A DNA stretch of 40,638 nucleotides from DATKQJ01 sp035534295 (GCA_035534295.1 DATLSE010000063.1:1-40638); one strand, 5' to 3'; shown: positions 28,148-36,207, numbered from the stretch's first letter. Notes: a model not told the origin generated them from the letters alone. Translations and numbers: made by a program.

Positions 28148-29040
28148 GCCAACGCGCCGAGCTCTGGCGGGCGCTGGCCCAGCTCGCCGAGGCGCCCAGC
28201 CTCGCCACCGCCGAGATCGCCTCGCTCCTGGGCCTGCCATCCCCGGCGGCGCCCGAGGATCACTTCGAGCTCTTCTCCCGCCAGCTCTATCCCTACGCCT
28301 CGGTCCACCTGGGGCCGGAGGGCATGCTGGGTGGAGAGGCGCGCGATCTGGTGGCCGGATTCTGGCGCGCCCTGGGCCTGGCGCCGCCGCCCGAACCCGA
28401 CCAGCTGGTGACCCTGCTCGCCTTCTACGCCGGACTCCTCGAGCGCGCCGAAGCCGAACCTCAAGGGGGGCGCTGGGCTCACGCCCAGAAGGCCTTCCTG
28501 TGGGAACACCTGCTCAGCTGGCTGCCCTTCTATCTGGACCGGGTGCGGGTGCAGGGGGGTGCCTTCTTCGCCGCCTGGGCCGACCTGCTCCAGAGCCTGC
28601 TGCTCGAGGCGGGGGCCGAATTGGGGCCTCCGGCGGTAGCCCCGCTCAGCCTGCGCCGGCCGCCCCCGGGCCCGGGCCCGGAGCTCGAGGATGGGGATCT
28701 GGCGCCCGCGCTTCTCGCCCCCGCTCTCTCCGGCGTCATCATCACCCGCTCTGATCTGGCCCGCTGCGCGGGCGAGCTCGAGCTCGGTCTGCGCCAGGGC
28801 GGGCGCGCCTTCATCCTCAACTCCCTGTTCGAGCAGGACTGGGATCGCACCCTGACCTGGCTCGAGGCCGAGTTCGTCGCCCGGGAGCGCTCCTACCGCG
28901 GCTTCCACCGCTCCCTGTCCCCGGTCACCGGGATCTGGCGCCGGCGCGCAAACGCCGCCTCGGCCCAGCTCCGGGTCCGCCTTGGAGCCCCGCCTGGAGC
29001 CCGGCGCGCTCAGCCCAGGGAGCCGCGGAAGCGCTCGTAG
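28144..29040 (+). CDS. TorD-family molybdoenzyme chaperone
   Basis: 298 aa from CTG 28144. Helical TorD/DmsD-like chaperones hold the molybdoenzyme apo-form for cofactor insertion. The family signature around residues ~45-100 is seen: FSRQLYPYASVHLGPEGML...LVAGFWRALGL...LVTLLAFYAGLLERA, then AHAQKAFLWEHLLSWLPFYL. The first ATG (28324) would cut this signature, and no ATG, GTG or TTG occurs in frame upstream of it back into the previous gene. A CTG start that overlaps the molybdoenzyme stop (CTGA) is therefore the best explanation, analogous to the GTGA overlap one gene earlier. Its 3' end overlaps mobA on the other strand by 31 bases. Confidence 0.8.
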   Translation: MSQRAELWRALAQLAEAPSLATAEIASLLGLPSPAAPEDHFELFSRQLYPYASVHLGPEGMLGGEARDLVAGFWRALGLAPPPEPDQLVTLLAFYAGLLERAEAEPQGGRWAHAQKAFLWEHLLSWLPFYLDRVRVQGGAFFAAWADLLQSLLLEAGAELGPPAVAPLSLRRPPPGPGPELEDGDLAPALLAPALSGVIITRSDLARCAGELELGLRQGGRAFILNSLFEQDWDRTLTWLEAEFVARERSYRGFHRSLSPVTGIWRRRANAASAQLRVRLGAPPGARRAQPREPRKRS

Positions 29041-29600
29041 TCGCCCGGCGTGTTGAGGCTGCGCAGCCGATCCGGATCAATCTCGACCAGGACCACCTGG
29101 AGATCATCGAGCAGACCCCGCGCGGCCAGCCGGCCATCGTCCAAGCGCTGCTGCACGCGAGCCAGCACGCTGGTTCGGTAGACCGCGCAGAGGGGCTCCA
29201 CCTGCCCCGCGGCGCAGGCTGCAGCCGCCTCCTGGCCCCGCACCGCGGAGCGAAGAGTCGCCAGCACATCGGGTCCGACCCAGGGCATGTCGGTGGCCAC
29301 GACCGCGACCAGGCTGCTGGCGCTGGCCAGGAGCGCGGTCTCGATACCGGCCAGCGGCCCCAGGCCCGCACGGAGGTCGGGGCGGGCGTGCTGGCGCAGG
29401 CGCTCCGGCACCTGCTCCGGCGGCGCGCAGATCAAGAGCTCATCGAAGCCGGGGGCGAGGCGGGAGCAGAGCCACTCGAGCAGGGTGCCGCCGCCGCCCT
29501 CTTGGGCCGGCATCGCGAGCAGGAGCTTGGGCCGCCCCATCCGCCGGCTCCGCCCACCGCCCAGCAGCGCCAGCGTCGCCGTCTCCGCCAGTTCGCCCAC
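29010..29600 (-). CDS. mobA: Molybdenum cofactor guanylyl/cytidylyltransferase (MobA-like)
   Basis: 196 aa, the usual MobA length. Adds a nucleotide to molybdopterin to make the dinucleotide form used by DMSO-reductase-family enzymes. The signature LLGGGRSRRMGRPKLLL (residues ~11-27), GLGPLAGIETALLAS and the metal-binding VATDMPWV are present. The neighbourhood (molybdoenzyme plus TorD) suggests the guanine form, but GTP or CTP use cannot be decided. GTG 29600 is chosen: the frame is open further upstream, but the family starts here, and CATGAT lies 6 bases before it. Converges with and overlaps the chaperone gene at the 3' end; diverges from the DUF6457-like gene with only 39 bases between starts. 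Confidence 0.9.
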   Translation of the reverse strand: MGELAETATLALLGGGRSRRMGRPKLLLAMPAQEGGGGTLLEWLCSRLAPGFDELLICAPPEQVPERLRQHARPDLRAGLGPLAGIETALLASASSLVAVVATDMPWVGPDVLATLRSAVRGQEAAAACAAGQVEPLCAVYRTSVLARVQQRLDDGRLAARGLLDDLQVVLVEIDPDRLRSLNTPGDYERFRGSLG

Positions 29601-29606
29601 GCTCCC

Positions 29607-29612
29607 ATCATG
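29607..29612 (-). promoter_or_regulatory. Possible -10 of mobA
   Basis: CATGAT on the minus strand (4 of 6 to consensus) ends 6 bases before the mobA GTG. No clear -35. It is listed because it repeats the spacing seen at other genes here. Confidence 0.35.
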
Positions 29613-29627
29613 AGCCCGGGTTGGCCC

Positions 29628-29633
29628 TATATT
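29628..29633 (+). promoter_or_regulatory. -10 of the DUF6457-like gene
   Basis: TATATT (5 of 6 to consensus) ends 6 bases before the GTG at 29640, again predicting a leaderless mRNA. No clear -35. Confidence 0.5.
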
Positions 29634-29639
29634 CGGGGG

Positions 29640-29945
29640 GTGCCGGAGATCACGCTGGAGACGATCGGCGGGCGCCTGGCGGCGGCGGCCGCCGCCGCGG
29701 GGGCCGAGGTCGAACCACCCCAGGTGAGTGAGGAGATGGCCGAGGAGTTGCTCCTGCTGGCCGCTGCCGTCGCCCACCGAGGTGCGCGCCGGCAGGCTCC
29801 TCTCAGCACCTATCTGGCGGGTCAGGCAGTGACTCAGGCGCAGTCCCACCTGGCTCCCGACGCGCTCCTGGCGATGGTGCGAGAGGTGCGCGAGCAGATC
29901 GAATCCACGCCCAGTGTTCACCCCGGGCCGGGCGATGGCACCTGA
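29640..29945 (+). CDS. DUF6457-like small protein next to mobA
   Basis: 101 aa, helical. The C-terminal half (ELLLLAAAVAHRGARRQAPLSTYLAGQAV) matches the pattern of DUF6457-type proteins (LLxLAxxxAHxxxRxxAPLxTFLxG), which in actinobacteria are often encoded next to, or fused with, Mo cofactor nucleotidyltransferases. That placement holds here: mobA starts 39 bases away in the other direction. A role in molybdenum cofactor handling is inferred from context only. GTG start; a longer open frame exists upstream but is antisense to mobA. The 3' end overlaps the start of the next gene by 11 bases. Confidence 0.7.
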   Translation: MPEITLETIGGRLAAAAAAAGAEVEPPQVSEEMAEELLLLAAAVAHRGARRQAPLSTYLAGQAVTQAQSHLAPDALLAMVREVREQIESTPSVHPGPGDGT

Positions 29946-30465
29946 GGGCGGGACGGGGCCGGGCCCCGACGGCGGCGAGGCCCTGGAGGGGCCGTCCGAG
30001 CTCATCCTGCCCCCTCCCGGGAGCCGGGGGCGGCCGATGCCGCGGGGCCGGGCGATGCGAGCGGTGATCGCCGTGAACAGCGCCGCCTACCGCCTGCTCC
30101 GCGGCCGTGGCATGAGATCGATGGTGCTGCTCACCACCCGCGGCGCGCGCACCGGGCGCGAGCGGACCACCCCTCTGGCCGCCTTCAAGGATGGACGCGA
30201 TCTGCTCGTGGTGGCCTCGGCCGGGGGCGATCGGTCCCACCCAGCCTGGCTCTTGAATCTGGCTCGCCATCCCGACGCCGTCTTCGTCGAGCAGGGTGGA
30301 CGCCGGGTCCAGGCGAGGCCAGAGATCACCTCGGGTGAGGAGCGCGAGCGGCTCTGGCGCCGCATCGTCAGCTCAGCGCCCAACTTTGGGCGCTACCAGG
30401 AGCAGACCGATCGCCAGATCCCGGTCGTGCGCCTGATTTTGGAGGAGCCCACCTCTCCCCGGTAG
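29935..30465 (+). CDS. Deazaflavin (F420)-dependent nitroreductase-family protein
   Basis: 176 aa. The core MVLLTTRGARTGRERTTPLA, then LLVVASAGGDRSHPAWLLNL and the later PDAVFVEQGGRRVQAR strand are diagnostic of the split-barrel DDN/PF04075 family, whose members bind F420 and reduce varied organic substrates. The ending APNFGRYQEQTDRQIPVVRL also fits. F420 use implies the host makes that cofactor. The start is uncertain: ATG 29935 (used here, overlapping the previous gene), GTG 29914 or ATG 30037 are all possible; the first ~35 residues are Gly/Pro-rich and not conserved, which favours the last. Confidence 0.85.
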   Translation: MAPEGGTGPGPDGGEALEGPSELILPPPGSRGRPMPRGRAMRAVIAVNSAAYRLLRGRGMRSMVLLTTRGARTGRERTTPLAAFKDGRDLLVVASAGGDRSHPAWLLNLARHPDAVFVEQGGRRVQARPEITSGEERERLWRRIVSSAPNFGRYQEQTDRQIPVVRLILEEPTSPR

Positions 30466-30529
30466 CCCGGCGTCCGAGCTCGGGTCGACTGAGGTTGGAG
30501 GGGCTTCTGGCGGTGGCCCCCCAAACCTC

Positions 30530-31393
30530 TCAGCAGGTCCAGTCGGAGTCGACCGCAGGCGAGGGCCAGGGCGAGGGATCCTGGCGCAACCAGACCGGGG
30601 CGCGAGAGAACCCGACCCCGGGGCATGGTGGCGCCCCCGCGGTCGAGGCCAGCCAGTCGGCACTTACCGTGGGGGCGGTCCAGTCCTGGGTGATCTCGGC
30701 CCAGTTCTGGAAGGTGGAGTAGACGCCGACCAGATAGCCGCGGCCGGTGAGCTGGTCGAACTCTCCCTGCAGGGCGTAGCGATTCAAGGACAGATCCTGG
30801 GTCGACCAGCTGTTGGAGGACTCGACGTCGATCCAGAAGATGATTTTGGGCACGATCCCGGCCTGATGGATGACCTGGAGCGAGTACACGGCCTCGCCGC
30901 AGCCGATGGCGTACGCCTCCTGCTGAGCGGCGGAGGCGGCGATGCGAGCGCCGAATCGCTGGCATCCCGTCGGCGCCTTGGCATAGTTGGCCGGGTTGTA
31001 GCCCGAATTCAGGTAGGCCGTCGCCGTGCCCTGGGCCGCCCTCCACTCCCGGCCCAGGCAGGGGTTGGCCGTGAACGCCTTGCCGCCGTTGACTCCGATC
31101 AGTGCAAAGCCCGCCCCGGCCGGGCGCAAAACCGAGGCGCACTGGGGATAGGAAACGTCGTATCCGTGCTCGGGGGTGGGCCCTACGCTCGGACCGGGCG
31201 CCGTCCGGGGCGAGGCGGACGGCGTGCTCTTGGGTTGGGCCGGACCGCTCGAGCGGATCTGGGTTGGAGGCGTCCAAAGGCTCGACACCGGCAGCAGCGG
31301 GGAGGGGGTGACGGGGGGCACGGGGGATGCCGCAGCCGACGTGCAGGCGCACGCGGCAAGGCCCAGGAGCACGGCCAGTGCGGCGCGAAGCAT
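30530..31393 (-). CDS. Lipoprotein with a glycoside-hydrolase-like (DUF1906-type) domain
   Basis: 287 aa. An N-terminal signal with lipobox LAAC (acyl Cys15) predicts an exported lipoprotein. A Ser/Pro/Thr-rich linker (~16-75) leads to a TIM-barrel-like domain: YDVSYPQC, FALIGVNGGKAFTANPCL, PKIIFWIDVESSNSW and YLVGVYSTFQNW. The order and the buried Asp/Glu (IDVES) resemble GH25/DUF1906-like proteins of actinobacteria that act on, or bind near, the cell wall. Whether it is an active hydrolase is not known. Minus strand, 51 bases downstream of the carboxypeptidase gene. TAGGCT 6 bases before the ATG may be its -10; GGAG is too close for a normal ribosome site. Confidence 0.82.
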   Translation of the reverse strand: MLRAALAVLLGLAACACTSAAASPVPPVTPSPLLPVSSLWTPPTQIRSSGPAQPKSTPSASPRTAPGPSVGPTPEHGYDVSYPQCASVLRPAGAGFALIGVNGGKAFTANPCLGREWRAAQGTATAYLNSGYNPANYAKAPTGCQRFGARIAASAAQQEAYAIGCGEAVYSLQVIHQAGIVPKIIFWIDVESSNSWSTQDLSLNRYALQGEFDQLTGRGYLVGVYSTFQNWAEITQDWTAPTVSADWLASTAGAPPCPGVGFSRAPVWLRQDPSPWPSPAVDSDWTC

Positions 31394-31444
31394 CAGCTCC
31401 AGCCTATGGGAGATGGCACGACTTGAGCCGCGGTCGCTCGCAGC

Positions 31445-32635
31445 TCAGGTGATGCGCAGGAGGCGCCAGGTGCGCGAGGGCGCGGGCAGGGCCTGGGAAT
31501 TGGACAGGGGCAGCCGCAGGTCCTGGGCACCGGCGGTGATGCCGAGTTCGGATCGTGCCTGGCCCACCCCCAGGGGAAGGGGTAGGGGGCCGGAGATGAG
31601 GCGCATCTGGACCTTCTCGCCCGGCCACAGGGCGAGGTCTAATTCCTCGACCGCGCGCAGCGGCGTGCTCGGGCCCCAGGCCGCCTGGAGCCTGCCCACG
31701 GTCTGGCCCCGGGCCACGACACGCAGAACCTGAAGATCGGATCGGGCGGCGTCGAGCAGGCGCTCGGCGGCGCTGAAGGCCAGCGCCAGAGTGGGCAGGT
31801 CTTGGATCGCGCCCACCAGGTAGAGGCTGCGCCCGCTGGCCAGGCGGACGGGGGCGGCGAACAGGTAGCACGCCCCCGCGCCCGGACTGGATCCGGTCTT
31901 GACCCCCACGATGCCGTCCTGGCCCAGCACGTAGTTGACGTTGTAGACCATCCCAGCCAGCGGCAGCTGGACCTGGGGTAGGGCCACGATGCCGGCGATC
32001 ACGGGCTCCGCCATCGCGGCCTCACCCAGGCTGACCAGGTCGGCGGGCGCGCTCACCGTGTGGTCGGAGGCGCCGCTGACATCGGCGAAGTGGCTGTGGC
32101 GCAGCCCCATGCGGGCGGCGCGTCGATTCATGTCGGTGACGAGCTGGGCCTCAGAACCAGCGGCCTGCTCGGCCAGCATGAGGGCGAAGTTGTTGCCCGA
32201 GGGGATCAGCATCCCCTCCAGCAGCTGCTCCTCGCTGAGCTGCTCTCCCGCCACCACCTGGACCACCGACTGGCCCTGGGCCGCCTCGGACTGATAGGCG
32301 GCCGCATCGGCGGCGGAGACGGTCCAGGTGGGGCCGGTCTGGCCCGGGGCGAGGGGCTTGAGCTCGAGCGCGGTGAGCGCGGTCATGACCTTGGTCAGAC
32401 TCGCTATGGGGTGCTCGAGCGAGCCCGAGGCGCCCCACAGCCCCAGCCCCTGAGCCCCGATCGCCGCCTCCCCGCCCGACGGCCAGGGGGGCCGGAGGGG
32501 GGCGGTGTAGGCCCGGGCGGTGGGGAGCAAGAGCTGGCCCTGGGGGAGGGGAATGGGGCGATGAAGCTGGGCCCAGGCCAGGAGCACGAGCAGCCCGGCC
32601 AGGGCCAGGGCCGTCATCCGACGGCGCCGGCGCAT
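31445..32635 (-). CDS. D-alanyl-D-alanine carboxypeptidase (peptidase S11)
   Basis: 396 aa. Trims the terminal D-Ala of peptidoglycan stem peptides outside the membrane. The N-terminal anchor/signal helix (~8-22, ALALAGLLVLLAW) follows MRRRRR. All three penicillin-binding motifs are present: S79-L-T-K82 in IASLTKVMTAL, SGN in SGNNFALMLAEQ, and KTG in VGVKTGSSPGAG. The C-terminal ~120 residues would be the beta-rich domain of DacA-like enzymes. ATG 32635, placed 5 bases after the upstream CoxL-like gene stop, is chosen over GTG 32674, which would overlap that gene and add a Gly-rich extension before the Arg cluster. Neighbouring wall-directed lipoprotein supports a cell-envelope pair. Confidence 0.93.
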   Translation of the reverse strand: MRRRRRMTALALAGLLVLLAWAQLHRPIPLPQGQLLLPTARAYTAPLRPPWPSGGEAAIGAQGLGLWGASGSLEHPIASLTKVMTALTALELKPLAPGQTGPTWTVSAADAAAYQSEAAQGQSVVQVVAGEQLSEEQLLEGMLIPSGNNFALMLAEQAAGSEAQLVTDMNRRAARMGLRHSHFADVSGASDHTVSAPADLVSLGEAAMAEPVIAGIVALPQVQLPLAGMVYNVNYVLGQDGIVGVKTGSSPGAGACYLFAAPVRLASGRSLYLVGAIQDLPTLALAFSAAERLLDAARSDLQVLRVVARGQTVGRLQAAWGPSTPLRAVEELDLALWPGEKVQMRLISGPLPLPLGVGQARSELGITAGAQDLRLPLSNSQALPAPSRTWRLLRIT

Positions 32636-32640
32636 AAGGT

Positions 32641-34881
32641 TCAATCCCGCTCCGAGGCCCGAGCCACGCGCCACACACGCTCGGCGTGGGCCGGCATCTG
32701 GAGTTCTGAGCCAGAGCCGCCGAGCGCGTCCTGGATCGCGCCCAGGAGCGCTGGCGTGGCCCCCGTGGTGCCCGATTCCCCCACCCCCTTGGTGCCCAGG
32801 GGATGACCCGGGGCGGGGGTCTCAAGCTGAGCTGAAATAAGGTCGGGGACCTCGCACGCGCTCAGGATGCCGTGGTCCAAAAGGCCGGCGCCCAGGGGCA
32901 CGCCCAGGGCGTCGAAGACCACCTCCTCGCTCAGCGCCTGGGCGGCTCCCTGCACCACCCCGCCCTGGATCTGACCCCGCGCGCGAGCGGGGTCGATGAG
33001 CCGGCCGCAGTCGTCGACGGCGTAGTGCTGAAGCCAGCGCACCTGCCCGGTCTGGGTGTCGAGGAGGACCACGGCCATGTGGGCGCCGAAGGGAAAGCTG
33101 GATTCGAAGAACTCGTCCGCCTCCCCCGCCGGGGGAGGGTCGCTCAGGGCCAGCTGGGCCCAGCTCACCTCGGCTCCCCCGGGCGCTCTGAACCCTCCGG
33201 GCACGCAGGAGACGACGCCGACCAGTTCGTCCAGGCGCCGGGCGGCCTCCTCCCGGCAGCACTCCAAGAGCCGCTCGCAGGCGGCGTGGACGGCCGCCCC
33301 TCCGAGCTGGATGGAGCGCGAGCTGCTGCTGCCGTCGCCCCGCGACAGGGCGCCGGTGTCCCCCTCATGGATTGAGATCATCGACTCCGACAGGCCCAGG
33401 GCTTGGGCGGCGATGCGGGCGTAGGCGCTCTCGTGACCCTGGCCGCTGTCCTGGGTGCCGACCCGGACCGAGATTCGGCCACCGGGCTCGAGAGTGGCGC
33501 CGGCGTACTCGGTGAGGGAGCCGAGAGCGGTCATCTCGACGTAGCAGCAAAGACCGATGCCGAGCTCTTCGGTGTCCCCCTGAGCCCGCCGTCGCGCCTG
33601 CTCGGCCCGCCAGCGGGGGTAGTCGGCGAGCTCCAGCAGGTGATCGAGGGCGGCGGCGTAGTCCCCGCTGTCGTAGGTGACGCCGCTGGCCGTGGAGTGG
33701 GGCTGGGCCGAGGCCGGGATCAGATTGCGGCGCCGGATCTCGAGCGGATCCAGGCCCAGCCGGCGCGCGAGCTGGTCCATCGCCTGCTCGATCAGCAAGG
33801 TGGCCTCGGGCCGGCCGGCGCCGCGGTAGCTGGCGGTGGGGGTGGTGTTGGTCACGACCGAGACGGCGTGGAAGCAGACGCGCGGGATGAGGTAGGGGCC
33901 GCACAGCATCTGGCCCGTGATCTGGGGCAGGAAGGCGCCCTGAGCGGGGTAGGCGCCGGCGTCGGCGAGGATCTCCACCCGGAGTCCGAGCAAGCGTCCC
34001 CGGGCGTCGGCGGCCAGCTCAAACCTCTGGTCCTGTCCTCGCCCGTGGGTCATCGCGACCAGGTTCTCGGAGCGCGACTCGATCCAGCGCACGCGCGCCT
34101 TGAGGCGCAGGGCCAGGGCGGCGACGACGGCCTGCTCGGGATAGACCTGCAGCTTGCCCCCGAAGGCCCCGCCCACGGCCGGAGCCACGCAGCGCACCGC
34201 CGATTCGGGCAGATCCAGGCAGTCGGCGACGAAGTCGCGGACCTGATAGGGGCTCTGGGTGGAGGCGTAGAGCAGGAGCCCACCGCTGCCGTCGGGCTCG
34301 GCCATGAAGGCGTTGGACTCAATCGGCACCGGGGCCAGGCGCTGGTTTTGAATCCGGCCCAAAACCACCACCTCGGCTCCTTGGAGGGGATCCTGATCCT
34401 GGCCGTAGGCGGTCTCAAAGGCGCGGTTGGAACCTAGCTCGGGAAACAGGATCGGGGCCCCGGGGTCGAGCGCAGCTTCGGGCGCGACCAGCGCGGGGAG
34501 CGGCTCCAAGTCCGCCTCCACCCAGTCCAGGGCGTCGGCCGCGGCTGCGCGCGAGCTCGCCACCACCACCGCCATCGCCTCGCCCACAAAGCGCACCCGC
34601 TCCCGGGCCAGGGCGGGCCGGGCGAAGACCGGATCCAACAGGGCGAAGGGAAGGCGCGCGGGCAGATCCAGGTCGGCGGCGGCGTAGGCCCCGACCACCC
34701 CCGGTCGGGCTCTGGCCGGGCCCAGATCCAGCCTCCGGATGAGTGCGTGGGCGAGCGGACTGCGATAAAAGGTGGCGATCAGTCCGTCACCGAGGGGGAT
34801 GTCGTCGACGAATCTGGCCTCGCCTCGGAGCAGACGCTCCTCACCGGGGCTGGGCCCGGGGCCGGAGGGGGCGCTCAACAC
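32641..34881 (-). CDS. Molybdenum hydroxylase large subunit (CoxL/xanthine dehydrogenase family)
   Basis: 746 aa molybdopterin-binding subunit. The N-terminal a/b hammerhead domain (RGEARFVDDI...ATFYRSPLAHALI) and the Mo-binding domains (VGGAFGGKLQVYPEQ; TASYRGAGRPEATLLIEQAMD near 350; catalytic Glu near 700 in GTKGVGESGTTGATPA) are intact. The active-site loop reads AYRGAGR-like, the form II type, not the VAYRCSFR of true CO dehydrogenases, so CO oxidation is not supported; aldehyde, purine or other heterocycle hydroxylation is more likely. The FAD (CoxM) and [2Fe-2S] (CoxS) subunits are not encoded beside it in this window. GTG start. The HAD gene begins 55 bases away divergently. Confidence 0.92.
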   Translation of the reverse strand: MLSAPSGPGPSPGEERLLRGEARFVDDIPLGDGLIATFYRSPLAHALIRRLDLGPARARPGVVGAYAAADLDLPARLPFALLDPVFARPALARERVRFVGEAMAVVVASSRAAAADALDWVEADLEPLPALVAPEAALDPGAPILFPELGSNRAFETAYGQDQDPLQGAEVVVLGRIQNQRLAPVPIESNAFMAEPDGSGGLLLYASTQSPYQVRDFVADCLDLPESAVRCVAPAVGGAFGGKLQVYPEQAVVAALALRLKARVRWIESRSENLVAMTHGRGQDQRFELAADARGRLLGLRVEILADAGAYPAQGAFLPQITGQMLCGPYLIPRVCFHAVSVVTNTTPTASYRGAGRPEATLLIEQAMDQLARRLGLDPLEIRRRNLIPASAQPHSTASGVTYDSGDYAAALDHLLELADYPRWRAEQARRRAQGDTEELGIGLCCYVEMTALGSLTEYAGATLEPGGRISVRVGTQDSGQGHESAYARIAAQALGLSESMISIHEGDTGALSRGDGSSSSRSIQLGGAAVHAACERLLECCREEAARRLDELVGVVSCVPGGFRAPGGAEVSWAQLALSDPPPAGEADEFFESSFPFGAHMAVVLLDTQTGQVRWLQHYAVDDCGRLIDPARARGQIQGGVVQGAAQALSEEVVFDALGVPLGAGLLDHGILSACEVPDLISAQLETPAPGHPLGTKGVGESGTTGATPALLGAIQDALGGSGSELQMPAHAERVWRVARASERD

Positions 34882-34936
34882 GCCGATCTTGATACAGCAT
34901 CCGGCGCCTCAGCGGCGGCTTGGCCATCATGGAGCG

Positions 34937-35596
34937 GTGCTGGCCGCGCTCGTCTTCGACTTCGACGGGCTCATCGTCGATTCTGAGATCCCGGTCTATC
35001 GGGCCTGGGCGGAGCTCTATGGGGAGCACGGCGAGGAGCTCGAGCTGGAGTTCTGGAAGGGCATCATCGGCCACGGCAGCAACTACCACGACACCCACGC
35101 CGAGCTCGAGCGCCGGCTCGGGCGCCGCCTCGACCGCGATCGGATAGCGGAGGCCCGACGGCTGCGGGTGGAGGAGTTGATGACCCAGATGCCGGTCCTG
35201 GAGGGGGTCTTGGAGTGGCGTTCCGAGGCCCGCTCGCGGGGGCTGCGCCTGGGCTTGGCGTCGAGCTCGACCAGGCTCTGGGTGACCACCAATCTTCGCC
35301 GCCTGGGACTCGAGGAGGGCTGGGATTGCGTGCGCTGTCGCGACGACGTGGGCCGGGGTAAGCCCGATCCCGCGGTCTATCTGGCCGTCGCCGCCGGTCT
35401 GGGCATCGAACCCGCCAGGGGCCTCGCCCTGGAGGATTCGGAGAGCGGGGTGGCGGCGGCCAAGGCGGCCGGATTCCGCTGCCTGGCGGTGCCCAGCAGC
35501 CTGACCCGGGAGCACGACCTGAGCGCCGCCGACCTGCGCCTGGACTCGCTTGCCGAGCGCAGCCTGGGTGAGGTGCTGGAACTGCTGGAGCCCTGA
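34937..35596 (+). CDS. HAD-family phosphatase (beta-phosphoglucomutase-like)
   Basis: 219 aa. The HAD motifs are all present: I, VFDFDGLIVDSE with nucleophile and acid/base Asp; II, ASSST; III, Lys in VGRGKPDPAVY; IV, LEDSESGVAAAKAAG. The alpha-helical cap after motif I (residues ~15-80) puts it in subclass IA with beta-phosphoglucomutases and small-molecule phosphatases; the substrate is unknown. GTG 34937 is chosen because DFDGxxxD proteins start just before motif I; the open frame upstream overlaps the divergent gene. CATCAT 6 bases before the start is a weak -10 candidate. Confidence 0.9.
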   Translation: MLAALVFDFDGLIVDSEIPVYRAWAELYGEHGEELELEFWKGIIGHGSNYHDTHAELERRLGRRLDRDRIAEARRLRVEELMTQMPVLEGVLEWRSEARSRGLRLGLASSSTRLWVTTNLRRLGLEEGWDCVRCRDDVGRGKPDPAVYLAVAAGLGIEPARGLALEDSESGVAAAKAAGFRCLAVPSSLTREHDLSAADLRLDSLAERSLGEVLELLEP

Positions 35597-35643
35597 CCGG
35601 AGCCCCTGGCGTCCGGGTCCGGCTCCGATTAGGCTTGGCGGCG

Positions 35644-36207
35644 ATGCCACGCCGGAACAAAACGCTCCTGGAGCTGGCGGGGACCGGCGACGACGGCCAG
35701 ACCGGGCTCCTGGGCGGCGGGCGCACGCCCAAGGACGATCCGCGGATCGAGGCCTGTGGCGCCGTCGACGAGGCTTCGAGCGCGATCGGGCTGGCCCGCG
35801 CCCTGGCCCGCTCGGCGGCCGCAGCCGAGATCCTGGAGGAGTGCCAGGGGGCTCTCTACCGGCTCGGGGCCGAGCTCGCGAGTGTGCGCCCGGGCGAGTT
35901 TGGTGGCATCGGCGACGACGACCTGGCCGGGCTCGACCGGCGGTTGGCCGAGGTCGAGGCTGCAATCACGATGCCCTCCCACTTCATCCTGCCCGGGGCG
36001 AGCCCGGGGTCGGGCGCCATCGATCTGGCGCGGGCCGTGGTGCGGCGGGCGGAGCGCCGGCTGGTCAGCCTGGAGCGGAGCTCGGATCAGGAGCACGCCC
36101 GGGCGCGGCGCTACCTGAACCGCCTGAGTCTTCTTCTCTTCGCCGTCGGGCGCCTGGAGGAGGCGGAGGCCGGGGTCACGGCCAAGGCCGCCCGAGATAG
36201 GGCATAG
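35644..36207 (+). CDS. Cob(I)alamin adenosyltransferase, PduO type
   Basis: 187 aa. Transfers the adenosyl group of ATP to cob(I)alamin, making coenzyme B12. The N-terminal ATP-binding motif TGDDGQTGLLGGGRTPKDD, GAVDEASSAIGLAR, FILPGA, then RAVVRRAERRLVSL and RYLNRLSLLLFAVGR are the PduO-family signature. The chain is of normal length. ATG 35644 is chosen over an in-frame TTG at 35635; TAGGCT lies 5 bases upstream of the ATG. Its presence implies an adenosylcobalamin-dependent enzyme elsewhere in the genome. It precedes an acyl-CoA-type operon but without evident functional link. Confidence 0.93.
   Translation: MPRRNKTLLELAGTGDDGQTGLLGGGRTPKDDPRIEACGAVDEASSAIGLARALARSAAAAEILEECQGALYRLGAELASVRPGEFGGIGDDDLAGLDRRLAEVEAAITMPSHFILPGASPGSGAIDLARAVVRRAERRLVSLERSSDQEHARARRYLNRLSLLLFAVGRLEEAEAGVTAKAARDRA

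Noticed and set aside
32641..34881. Assignment of the CoxL-like subunit as aerobic CO dehydrogenase.
   Set aside because: The active-site loop is AYRGAGR-like and not VAYRCSFR, and the partner subunits are absent.
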